A stretch of DNA of 64,000 nucleotides. Origin: a bacterium SCSIO 12844 (lineage in GTDB: Bacteria > Pseudomonadota > Gammaproteobacteria > Francisellales > Francisellaceae). This document shows, piece after piece, positions 1 to 7,475 of the stretch. The stretch lies in contig CP073743.1 of assembly GCA_024397935.1 (NCBI GenBank), forward strand, positions 496,001 through 560,000. Reading direction: 5' to 3'. How positions within the stretch are numbered: the first letter of the stretch is position 1; the number at the start of each line of letters is the position of its first letter. The notes under the pieces were generated by a model, which saw only the letters and a list, made by a program, of their open reading frames with translations, ran no database searches and was not told the origin of the DNA. The position numbers and the translations under genes are program-made.

Positions 1-326
1 ACCCAGCCTCTGTTGATTCATTGCCAACCTCAGCCAATCAAGAAGATCATGTTTCTATGGCAACGTTTGCCGCAATGAAGTTAAATCAGATTTGTGATAA
101 TGTTTTACAGATTTTAGCGATTGAAACCTTAGCTGCATGCCAAGGAATTGATTTTAGATCGCCATTGAAGTCATCTGATAAATTAATGGGTTATTATATG
201 CGGATAAGGCGTGAGGTATCTTTTTATGAAAAGGATCGCTTATTTGCAGATGACATTGCTAAGATTGCTAAATTAATTAGTCAGATTGCTTATTATGGTG
301 AGATGTATCATGATCTCTTCTCTTGA
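1..326 (+). CDS. hutH: Histidine ammonia-lyase, C-terminal part
   Basis: Only the last ~108 codons are inside the window; the reading frame is open to the left edge. The segment ASVDS-LPTSANQEDHVSMA is the conserved C-terminal signature of histidine ammonia-lyase, the first enzyme of histidine degradation (L-histidine to urocanate and ammonia). The catalytic MIO Ala-Ser-Gly lies upstream of the window and cannot be checked. The stop overlaps the following hutI by 17 bases, so the two are very likely co-transcribed and translationally coupled. Identity is secure from the motif, although a related aromatic amino-acid lyase cannot be excluded from the fragment alone. Confidence 0.9.
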   Translation, partial: PASVDSLPTSANQEDHVSMATFAAMKLNQICDNVLQILAIETLAACQGIDFRSPLKSSDKLMGYYMRIRREVSFYEKDRLFADDIAKIAKLISQIAYYGEMYHDLFS

Positions 327-1518
327 TCTTTTAATTAAAAATGCACGTCTTTTAACGATTAATAATCAATTCGATATATTAGATTGTGCTGATGTTGGTA
401 TTAATAATGGTAAAATTGTAGCAATTGATAAGAAATTAGCCAAAGTAGATGCAATTAAAGTCATTGATGCTAAAGGTGCACTTCTAACGCCAGGCTTAAT
501 TGATTGCCATACACATATTATCTATGCAGGCAATCGTTCAGATGAGTTTGCAATGAGGTTAAATGGTGCAAGTTATCAAGAGATTGCTAAAAAAGGTGGT
601 GGTATATTATCAACTGTTAATGCAACGCGTAAAGCAAGTGTTGATGAATTGATTTCATCTGCCTCAAAGCGTTTAGATGTTATGTTAAATTATGGTGTGA
701 CAACACTTGAAGTTAAGTCAGGCTATGGGCTTGATATGAATGCTGAAATCAAAATGCTACAAGTTGCTAAAGTATTAAATGATCAGTATCCTGTATCAGT
801 TATAGCAACTTTTCTTGCTGCGCATGCAGTGCCACCTGAGTATAAAAATAACCCAGATGAGTATCTTAATCTTATTATTGAGCAAATGCTTCCTGAAGTA
901 AAAGCCAAAAATTTAGCTGAGTTTATTGATGCTTTTTGTGAATCAATTGCATTTGATGCTAATCAAGTAAAGCGACTGTTTGAAAAATCTAAGTCATATG
1001 GTTTTAAACTAAAGTTACATGCAGAGCAACTAACAGATCAAAAAGGTGCTAAATTAGCTGCCAGTATGGGGGCGTATTCAGTGGATCATTTAGAATATTT
1101 AAATAAAGAGGATGTTATAGCTTTAAAAGAAAATAATACAGTTGCTGTATTATTACCTGGTGCTTATTACTTTCTTAAAGAAACTAAGTTGCCGCCGGTT
1201 GATGCACTACGACAGCATCAAGTACCAATTGCTATTGCAACGGATGCTAATCCTGGTAGCTCACCATTTCTATCTTTACCACTAATGATGAATATGGCAT
1301 GTATTTTATTTGGCTTGTCTATTAAAGAAGCTTGGCAGGCTGTAACTATTAATGCTGCCAGGGCATTAGATCGTCAGAATAGTATCGGTAGTATAGAAGT
1401 TGGAAAATTAGCAGATTTAGTTATTTGGAATACAAATAATGAAAATGATATTGTTTGCAATTCAACTGGGATTAAGATAGATAAATTTATAAAATCAGGT
1501 GTATTAATTAAAATTTAA
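310..1518 (+). CDS. hutI: Imidazolonepropionase
   Basis: This 402-residue protein is the length expected for HutI, which hydrolyses 4-imidazolone-5-propionate to N-formimidoyl-L-glutamate in histidine catabolism. It is a metal-dependent amidohydrolase: the HxH metal motif is in DCHTHIIYAG, a third metal histidine is in KLHAEQL, and ATDANPGSSP carries the conserved active-site aspartate. ATG at 310 is preferred because GGTGAG lies about seven bases upstream and the product then begins MISSLDLLIKNAR, as in other HutI; longer in-frame starts reach back to a TTG at 286. It overlaps hutH. hutU is not in the window. Confidence 0.95.
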   Translation: MISSLDLLIKNARLLTINNQFDILDCADVGINNGKIVAIDKKLAKVDAIKVIDAKGALLTPGLIDCHTHIIYAGNRSDEFAMRLNGASYQEIAKKGGGILSTVNATRKASVDELISSASKRLDVMLNYGVTTLEVKSGYGLDMNAEIKMLQVAKVLNDQYPVSVIATFLAAHAVPPEYKNNPDEYLNLIIEQMLPEVKAKNLAEFIDAFCESIAFDANQVKRLFEKSKSYGFKLKLHAEQLTDQKGAKLAASMGAYSVDHLEYLNKEDVIALKENNTVAVLLPGAYYFLKETKLPPVDALRQHQVPIAIATDANPGSSPFLSLPLMMNMACILFGLSIKEAWQAVTINAARALDRQNSIGSIEVGKLADLVIWNTNNENDIVCNSTGIKIDKFIKSGVLIKI

Positions 1519-1584
1519 CTTAAATTTTTATGATAAATATTTGATAAATTAAATCCAAGTAATATTTATTTGGAGGTTGTATAT

Positions 1585-2427
1585 ATGTTTAAAGAGCCAT
1601 TATTTGAAGTACAAGATATATCTAGTGATGAAGATGAGAGGTTAGATTTATCTGAGGTTAGAAGTTTATCTACCAAAGCATTTGTTCAAGATTATTTAAA
1701 TCAAGAAGTACCGTTATCTTTAAAATTTAATGAAAAAGAACAAAGTGCTACATTGTATTTGGTTCGTCCAGAGGGTGGAGTTTTTGCCGGTGGTGCATCA
1801 AATACTGTAGCAATACCTAAAGATGGTTATTTTATCTATTTTAAATCTCAACTTGAACGCGGTGTATCTGGAGAAGCTATTGCTTCTTTTTCAGCGACAG
1901 TACTACCTTGGAAAGAAAATAGTATATGTACTCAAAATCTTGATGAGGCTGAAGATATAATTGTAACGCCAATACTTGAAGGTTGTACATTTGTGATTGA
2001 TAAAAAAAATGCTGAAGTCCATCATATCAATGCGCAAACAGAGTCAGGCAATATTTCTGTTGATTTAATGCATACGAAAATAGAAAAATTAATGCGTGAA
2101 AACTCTCTTAGTGAATCAGATATAATAGTAATTGGTCCTCAATCCGGTACTGAGTCATATCATTTTAAAGAACATGAAAAACTAGCTAATATTGCTAATG
2201 TTGTTGGAGTTAAGACGCAAGCTGTCTGGGAATTTAATGTTCATACTTATGGTATAAATTGTGAGTCAGAAGAATATGAAATTGACCAAGTTTCAGTCAA
2301 GCGTTATAGTATAGGCGATAAAGCTATAGCAAGATCACCTAAAACTGTATTTGCAAGTGAAGCTTCTGAGGCAAAGCATAAAAAAAGTATTTGTGAAACT
2401 ATCTCTGAAAGCTGTGTAATTCTTTAA
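1585..2427 (+). CDS. Putative BLF1/CNF-type glutamine deamidase with C-terminal CaaX box; candidate effector
   Basis: The 280-residue product starts at the ATG placed after GGAGG (1572-1576). Three blocks resemble Burkholderia lethal factor 1 as I remember it: TLYLVRPEGGV (res. 56-66), LPWK (107-110), and LEGC with Cys134 followed by HHINA with His146/147. In BLF1 the corresponding motifs are LPWK, LSGC (Cys94) and HIDA (His106), with nearly the same Cys-His spacing. Cys and His form the active site of BLF1 and of CNF1-type glutamine deamidases; BLF1 acts on host eIF4A. The last four residues, CVIL, form a CaaX box preceded by a basic KHKK, which would suit host prenylation. There is no signal peptide or membrane segment. 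The stop overlaps that of convergent minE at TTAA. Seen: the motifs. Inferred: function, substrate and translocation. Confidence 0.6.
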   Translation: MFKEPLFEVQDISSDEDERLDLSEVRSLSTKAFVQDYLNQEVPLSLKFNEKEQSATLYLVRPEGGVFAGGASNTVAIPKDGYFIYFKSQLERGVSGEAIASFSATVLPWKENSICTQNLDEAEDIIVTPILEGCTFVIDKKNAEVHHINAQTESGNISVDLMHTKIEKLMRENSLSESDIIVIGPQSGTESYHFKEHEKLANIANVVGVKTQAVWEFNVHTYGINCESEEYEIDQVSVKRYSIGDKAIARSPKTVFASEASEAKHKKSICETISESCVIL

Positions 2428-2705
2428 GCTTCTTGTAAGGTGACATTTAATTCTAGTACTGAGTGGCCATCGATATTACCAACATCGACATTGACTTTTT
2501 CTCTGTCAACTTTAACATACTTTGCAATGACTTCCATAATCTCTTGTTGAAGTTTAGCTAAAATTTCAGGTGAAGCTAAAACGCCTTCATCACCACTGCC
2601 TGAGCGCTCTGCTCTTTGATGAGCAACAATAATCTGTAAACGTTCTTTTGCAATATCAGCTGATTGCTTTGATGTCTTTGAGCGAAATAAATCAAAAAGT
2701 CCCAT
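2424..2705 (-). CDS. minE: Cell division topological specificity factor MinE
   Basis: The 93-residue protein begins MGLFDLFRSKTSKQSADIAKERLQ-like, which has the amphipathic N-terminal membrane-targeting segment and the MinD-stimulating helix region typical of MinE. The C-terminal half, with KYVKVDREKVNVDV, is the dimeric topological-specificity domain. MinE drives MinD off the membrane, producing the pole-to-pole oscillation that puts the Z-ring at midcell. It is the last gene of minC-minD-minE, three bases after minD. Length is close to the usual ~88. Its stop codon overlaps the stop of the convergent deamidase-like gene. Confidence 0.95.
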   Translation of the reverse strand: MGLFDLFRSKTSKQSADIAKERLQIIVAHQRAERSGSGDEGVLASPEILAKLQQEIMEVIAKYVKVDREKVNVDVGNIDGHSVLELNVTLQEA

Positions 2706-2708
2706 TAT

Positions 2709-3584
2709 TTAAGCCCTCGCGCCTTTGAAAATTCTCTGAAAAAGACCAATCTTTTTAGCTTCAATATAGCGAAGAGGTTTATCTTCTCCTAAAAATCGCT
2801 CAACTGCGTCGAGATAGGCTTGTCCTGCATCACTATCATTATCCATAATGACAGGCACACCAGCATTTGATGCTTTAAGGACTGCTTTAGATTCAGGAAT
2901 AACGCCAAGTAAAGGTATGGATAAGATATCTTTAACATCAGTTAATGATAACATTTCACCATTATCAACGCGATCAGGTGAATAACGTGTTAATAAGAGA
3001 TGCTCTTTTATCGGGTCATCTCCTTTCTCTGCGCGGCGGCTTTTACTGGATAATACACCTAAAATACGGTCAGAGTCACGAACAGATGACACTTCAGGGT
3101 TGGTTACAACGATTGCTTCATCTGCAAAATACATCGCCATTAAAGCGCCTTTTTCAATACCTGCTGGCGAATCGCATACAATATAGTCAAACTCTTTAGC
3201 TAGCTCATCTAAAATTTTGCCAACAGCTTCTTGTTTTAAAGCATCTTTATCACGTGTTTGCGATGCTGGTAGGATATATAAGTTATCAATACGTTTATCT
3301 TTAATTAAGGTTTGCTTGATATTGGATTCACCATTAACAAGATTAATAAAATCATAGACGACACGGCGTTCACAACCCATCACTAGATCAAGGTTTCTTA
3401 AGCCTACATCAAAGTCGATAACAACTGTCTTATTACCTTTCTGAGCAAGTCCAGAAGCAAATGCAGCACTTGTGGTTGTTTTGCCAACACCACCTTTACC
3501 AGAGGTGATGACAATTATCCTTGCTTTTTTTTCATCTTTTTTATGATTCTCTTTTTTCTTATCACTGACTTCTACTTCACTCAC
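2709..3584 (-). CDS. minD: Septum site-determining ATPase MinD, with Lys-rich N-terminal extension
   Basis: MinD is the membrane-associated ATPase that recruits MinC and MinE. The deviant Walker A motif SGKGGVGKTT is clear, followed by the switch region DFDVGLRNLDL and the DSPAGIE segment. The C-terminus (AKKIGLFQRIFKGAR) is the amphipathic membrane-targeting helix. The protein has 291 residues against ~270 usually, because about 20 Lys/Glu-rich residues precede ARIIVITSGKGG. The start is a GTG at 3584 with GAGGA about seven bases upstream; there is no methionine, GTG or TTG codon nearer to the Walker motif, so the extension seems genuine. It lies between minC and minE in the usual order. Confidence 0.95.
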   Translation of the reverse strand: MSEVEVSDKKKENHKKDEKKARIIVITSGKGGVGKTTTSAAFASGLAQKGNKTVVIDFDVGLRNLDLVMGCERRVVYDFINLVNGESNIKQTLIKDKRIDNLYILPASQTRDKDALKQEAVGKILDELAKEFDYIVCDSPAGIEKGALMAMYFADEAIVVTNPEVSSVRDSDRILGVLSSKSRRAEKGDDPIKEHLLLTRYSPDRVDNGEMLSLTDVKDILSIPLLGVIPESKAVLKASNAGVPVIMDNDSDAGQAYLDAVERFLGEDKPLRYIEAKKIGLFQRIFKGARA

Positions 3585-3624
3585 GGTACGATCCTCTATA
3601 TTACTGTTAAATCAGTTAAATTGT

Positions 3625-4359
3625 TTAGTTAATCGGTAGTATCATTAACTGTCCATCTTTTAAGTATATTTGATGTGAGCGATTTTGCTCACTATGGTAA
3701 CCATCTTCAAATAAACGGTATTGTCCTGCAATAGAAATTAAGTTTGCTTCTAGGTTATGACAGAAGATACGTGCATCAGCATTACCATTAATGCCTGCCA
3801 ACGCACGACCGCGTAAAGTACCATAGACATGGATGCTGCCTTCAGCGAGTAATTCGGCGCCTGGACTTACTGTTGATGTAACAACTAAGTCACCTTCTGA
3901 TGCATAAACTTGTTGTCCTGAGCGAATCGGTGTATCAATAATAAGACTTTGTTTACTGTATTGGCGTGCGATTGCCTCAGAAGCCTTTTTACTGCCATTT
4001 GTTGTCGTTTCTTTATCTTCTTTAGACTGTCTTGGTTGAGCAGTTAGTCGAGCTTCAGTTAAAACAGGTAAATTAAGTGATTTTATTTTTTCTTGCCAAG
4101 TGCTATTTTTAGTGCAGTAGCCAACAGGAATTAGTGCATGTTTTACTAATAGGTTGTTTAATGCTTCTAAATCGATTGTTTTAGTTTCATCTTTTTCAAG
4201 ATCAAGTAAATCAATCACAATGGGTGCTTGATTGAAAAAGTTAGGTGCCTGTTCTTTCTTCTTAGCAAGTTCTTTATCAATTGTATCAATATGATTGCTG
4301 GTTAATTGCAACACGCTAAGTGTGAACAATCGACCTTTAAGCTGAAATGCTGCTTCCAT
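3625..4359 (-). CDS. minC: Septum site-determining protein MinC
   Basis: MinC inhibits FtsZ polymerisation away from midcell. The 244-residue protein has an N-terminal FtsZ-binding domain (about 1-105), a charged linker (QPRQSKEDKETTTNGSKK, ~125-142) and a C-terminal right-handed beta-helix beginning at TPIRSGQQVYA. The helix carries the characteristic rungs GDLVV, VSPGAELLAEGSIHVYG and GRALAGINGNADARIFC, which bind MinD and dimerise. The start is supported by AGAGG upstream. It is the first gene of the min operon, so the promoter should lie in the 157 bases shared with the divergent FecCD gene. Confidence 0.95.
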   Translation of the reverse strand: MEAAFQLKGRLFTLSVLQLTSNHIDTIDKELAKKKEQAPNFFNQAPIVIDLLDLEKDETKTIDLEALNNLLVKHALIPVGYCTKNSTWQEKIKSLNLPVLTEARLTAQPRQSKEDKETTTNGSKKASEAIARQYSKQSLIIDTPIRSGQQVYASEGDLVVTSTVSPGAELLAEGSIHVYGTLRGRALAGINGNADARIFCHNLEANLISIAGQYRLFEDGYHSEQNRSHQIYLKDGQLMILPIN

Positions 4360-4516
4360 GTTGCCTCTTTTATTAAGTATTGGTTATTTACCCTGTATAG
4401 TTTATGGTTTTATAGCGTTAGTATCCAGCTTTCGCAAGAAAAAAATTATAAATATTGTCTTCTTAAGGTTTTCATTTGCAGCAATTTAGGACAAAAAGTG
4501 ATTATAATACAGAAAA

Positions 4517-5587
4517 ATGTATAAAATCTGTAAAAGTAAAAAAGGACCTATTAATTTGAAGCCTTCATTTTATATAAGTATTGTATTGTTGATTGGTATT
4601 ATCAGTGCATCGTTTGTTTTTTTAATCACAGGTGAAGCTGCAATTAGCCCAAGCTTACTTTTAAAGTTGTTATTTTCTTTATTGGATCAAACTTATCAGA
4701 TGACATTATTAGATCAGGTCATCTTATTTATTAAATTACCTATTTTAGTTGCAGCATTATTAGCAGGTATTGTCTATGGTTTTGCAGGAGCATTGATGCA
4801 AGGGTTATTAAGAAACCCTTTAGCTGATCCAGGTGTTTTAGGTGTATCATCAGGTGCATCGCTAATGGTTGTTTTAGGATTATATTTTTGCGCAACACCT
4901 TTTATGATTAGCTTTAATCAAAATATAATTATTTTAGGCTTAGCAGCGATTGGTGCTGCAGTTGTTTTAGTTTTAATGTATTTAGTTTCAGTCTTGTTTA
5001 TTAATGGTAAGATAACAGGAGTGCTATTAGCAGGTGTTGCATTAGCTTCTATCTTTTCATCGGTTTTAATGTTAATTATTACATTTTCACAGACAAGTAA
5101 TTTACATTTTGCATTAAGTTGGCTTATGGGGGGTATTCAAAACGTATCGTGGATTTTGTTGGGCTTTGATTTTATTGTCATTGTTGTTGCCTTAATTCTA
5201 CTACAAAGATTAGCGCCGGCATTAGATATTTTGGCATTAGGGGAGTTAGATGCTAAAGTAAGCGGTGTGAACATGAACAGGCTATTAGTTATGATATTAA
5301 TTGGTTTGTCAAATATTATGGCCGTTGCAGTTTCAATTTCAGGCCCTATTGCTTTTATTGGTTTAGTTGCACCACATATTGTACGCCTTTTAGGGTTACG
5401 TACCCACTTTGCATTATTATTAAATAGTGCATTAACTGGAGGTTTATTGGTAATTATTTCAGAGATTATTGCAAGGTGTTTATTTGCGCCATATGTTTTG
5501 CCATTAGGCGCTATCACTGCATTAATTGGAGCGCCATTTTTTTTAATGTTATTATGGCGATCAAGAAAATTAAGCTTATTTATATAA
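4517..5587 (+). CDS. FecCD-family ABC permease (siderophore/haem/B12 type), orphan
   Basis: A polytopic protein of up to 356 residues with about ten membrane segments and the FecCD/BtuC signatures: LRNPLADPGVLGVSSGASL, GPIAFIGLVAPHIVRLLG near the ATPase-coupling loop, and PLGAITALIGAPFF near the C-terminus. Such permeases move iron-siderophore, haem or cobalamin in type II ABC importers. No substrate-binding protein or ATPase gene adjoins, so the substrate cannot be given. ATG 4517 has a weak ribosome site; TTG 4556, about ten bases after AAGGA and just before the first membrane helix, is a reasonable alternative. It converges on rpmG with a ten-base gap. Confidence 0.85.
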   Translation: MYKICKSKKGPINLKPSFYISIVLLIGIISASFVFLITGEAAISPSLLLKLLFSLLDQTYQMTLLDQVILFIKLPILVAALLAGIVYGFAGALMQGLLRNPLADPGVLGVSSGASLMVVLGLYFCATPFMISFNQNIIILGLAAIGAAVVLVLMYLVSVLFINGKITGVLLAGVALASIFSSVLMLIITFSQTSNLHFALSWLMGGIQNVSWILLGFDFIVIVVALILLQRLAPALDILALGELDAKVSGVNMNRLLVMILIGLSNIMAVAVSISGPIAFIGLVAPHIVRLLGLRTHFALLLNSALTGGLLVIISEIIARCLFAPYVLPLGAITALIGAPFFLMLLWRSRKLSLFI

Positions 5588-5596
5588 AGCTACTAT

Positions 5597-5752
5597 TTAT
5601 TTGATTTTTGCTTCTTTATAGATGACGTGCTTGCGAGCAACTGGGTCAAATTTTTTAATTTGAAATTTTTCAGTCATCGTACGTTTGTTTTTAGTTGTTG
5701 TATAAAAATGACCCGTACCTGCTGATGAAACAAGTCTTATTTTTTCACGCAT
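5597..5752 (-). CDS. rpmG: 50S ribosomal protein L33
   Basis: This 51-residue gene lies on the minus strand just after rpmB. The product begins [20 protein letters not shown] and continues with [20 protein letters not shown] and [11 protein letters not shown], which is diagnostic for bacterial L33. It has no CxxC pairs, so it is the zinc-independent type. It is 13 bases downstream of rpmB, the usual rpmB-rpmG operon of gammaproteobacteria. Confidence 0.97.
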   Translation of the reverse strand: MREKIRLVSSAGTGHFYTTTKNKRTMTEKFQIKKFDPVARKHVIYKEAKIK

Positions 5753-5764
5753 GAGATTTTCCTC

Positions 5765-6001
5765 TTATACTTTAATGCCGCGGCTGCGGACATCAGCTAA
5801 CACACTGTCAATACCTTTTTTATCAATGATACGCATTCCTTTGGCACTGACGCGAAGTTTGACATAACGATTTTCACTTTCAACCCAAAAACGATGTGTG
5901 TGAAGATTAGGTAAAAAACGACGTCTTGTTTTATTATGCGCGTGAGAGACATTATTGCCGCTCATTGGGCGCTTATTTGTAACCATACATACTCTGGACA
6001 T
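5765..6001 (-). CDS. rpmB: 50S ribosomal protein L28
   Basis: The 78-residue product begins [20 protein letters not shown] and contains [20 protein letters not shown], the standard L28 sequence. The start at 6001 is chosen over a longer frame because GGAGG sits about six bases upstream and L28 universally begins near this point. It is co-transcribed with rpmG. Confidence 0.97.
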   Translation of the reverse strand: MSRVCMVTNKRPMSGNNVSHAHNKTRRRFLPNLHTHRFWVESENRYVKLRVSAKGMRIIDKKGIDSVLADVRSRGIKV

Positions 6002-6124
6002 GATAACCTCCAAATTAAACTAAAAAACTAAAATTCTTCAAGGCTGGAATTTATATCAGATATTGATAAAAATAACAAGTCTTAGAGCAAAAAGAATCAG
6101 AAAAAGTAAGTCTTAAATGAATAT

Positions 6125-7471
6125 TTAGCTATTGGTTTCATCTAAGCTTAGCATCTTAGTATTGTAGTCATATTCGATAATTTCAGCATAACGCGCCCAG
6201 TCGATAAAAGTATGTAAAATACGTTCTGCTTCTTTTTCACTAAAATGATCTTCAAGCTCAGTTAAAAAGCGTGATTGTGGCGCACGCTTATTAGGGCGTT
6301 CTTTTAGTACTTTAACAACGTGGCGTGCAAGTGGAATATTTTGCAATAATAATCGAGAAAATAGGACTTTACGGTCTGTGATATCAGCATTAACAAATGT
6401 TTTACCAAGCTCTGTCATTGTAATATCGCCTTCAGCAATATGCGCAAGTTGTAATACAGATAAGATTTCTAAAATAGGGAATAAATCATCGACATCTAAG
6501 CGCACATAATCAGCTACTTCAGGTAAGTCAATGGCACCTTTTTCTTGCATTTCATACATTTCAGATAGTAAACCTGCTAATTCAGCAATGTCCGTATCAG
6601 GCAAGCGATAAGCAATCGTTAATGCGCGACGTCGGTTCATTCGTTCGCCTAATTCTTTTGTTTGGGCTGTTGTCATCATCCGGTAAACTTCATCGATTAA
6701 ATGACTAACTGCTAAATCTTTAGAGTTTCTAGGTCTTGGTAGATCAATCTTTAATTCACCTCGAATAAACCCTGGGTTACTACCAAAGATAATCACTCGA
6801 TCAGCGGTTAAGACTGCTTCTTCAATATTATGGGTGACAAATAAGATACCTTTCATATCATTATTTTTTTCCCATAATTCGAGTAAATCCTCACGTAATA
6901 TTTCAGCAGTTAAGACATCTAGGGCAGAAAAGGGTTCATCCATTAATAAAATATCGGGTTTTAATACCAATGCTCTGGCAAAGCCAACACGCTGACGCAT
7001 ACCGCCTGATAACTCTTTAGGATAAGCATTTTCAAAACCATCTAAACCAATCATGTCAATTGCATCAATTGCACGCTTTCTTCTTTCTTTTCTCGGAATG
7101 CTTCGAGCTTCTAAGCCTAATTCTACGTTTTCTAATACAGTAAGCCACGGCATTAGTGCAAAGCTTTGAAATACCATAGAGATATCTGAAACAGGCTCAG
7201 TAACAGGTTGATTGCGATAAAGTACTTCACCTGATGTTGGCGCACTTAAGCCTGCGATAATTCTAAGTAATGTTGATTTACCAGAACCAGATTTACCAAG
7301 TAAGGCAACAATTTCACCTTCTTTAAGTGTAAAATTTACATTCTCTAGTACGACTAAATCTTGTTTGTCAGGGTTTTGAAATGCTTTATTAACATTGCGA
7401 ACATTAATAATGCTTGTTACATCAGCTGCTTGATTAGGTAGTGGTTGTGATTGAAGTTTACTTTTCATCAT
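6125..7471 (-). CDS. NitT/TauT-type ABC transporter ATP-binding protein with C-terminal AAA-associated domain
   Basis: The 448-residue protein has an ABC ATPase domain (about 15-255) with Walker A GKSGSGKST, the Q-loop in MVFQSFALMPW, signature LSGGMRQRVGFARAL, Walker B ILLMDEPFSALD and H-loop VTHNIEEAV. Residues ~280-448 form an extra domain of the AAA-associated type found on some nitrate/sulfonate/bicarbonate-class ATPases; it looks helical with a winged-helix-like regulatory appearance. The start at 7471 follows GGAGT and leaves four bases after the upstream permease. With that permease it makes a complete membrane unit, but no periplasmic binding protein is present, so the substrate is unknown. 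Confidence 0.88.
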   Translation of the reverse strand: MMKSKLQSQPLPNQAADVTSIINVRNVNKAFQNPDKQDLVVLENVNFTLKEGEIVALLGKSGSGKSTLLRIIAGLSAPTSGEVLYRNQPVTEPVSDISMVFQSFALMPWLTVLENVELGLEARSIPRKERRKRAIDAIDMIGLDGFENAYPKELSGGMRQRVGFARALVLKPDILLMDEPFSALDVLTAEILREDLLELWEKNNDMKGILFVTHNIEEAVLTADRVIIFGSNPGFIRGELKIDLPRPRNSKDLAVSHLIDEVYRMMTTAQTKELGERMNRRRALTIAYRLPDTDIAELAGLLSEMYEMQEKGAIDLPEVADYVRLDVDDLFPILEILSVLQLAHIAEGDITMTELGKTFVNADITDRKVLFSRLLLQNIPLARHVVKVLKERPNKRAPQSRFLTELEDHFSEKEAERILHTFIDWARYAEIIEYDYNTKMLSLDETNS

Positions 7472-7475
7472 AATA

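Noticed and set aside
1585-2427. Cys134/His147 protein as a CheD-type chemotaxis deamidase
   Set aside because: CheD is a shorter protein with a different surrounding sequence; the LPWK-LEGC-HHINA order fits BLF1 better and there are no chemotaxis genes nearby.
5137-5517. 126-codon frame on the minus strand within the FecCD gene
   Set aside because: It overlaps conserved FecCD motifs and has no ribosome site or recognisable product.
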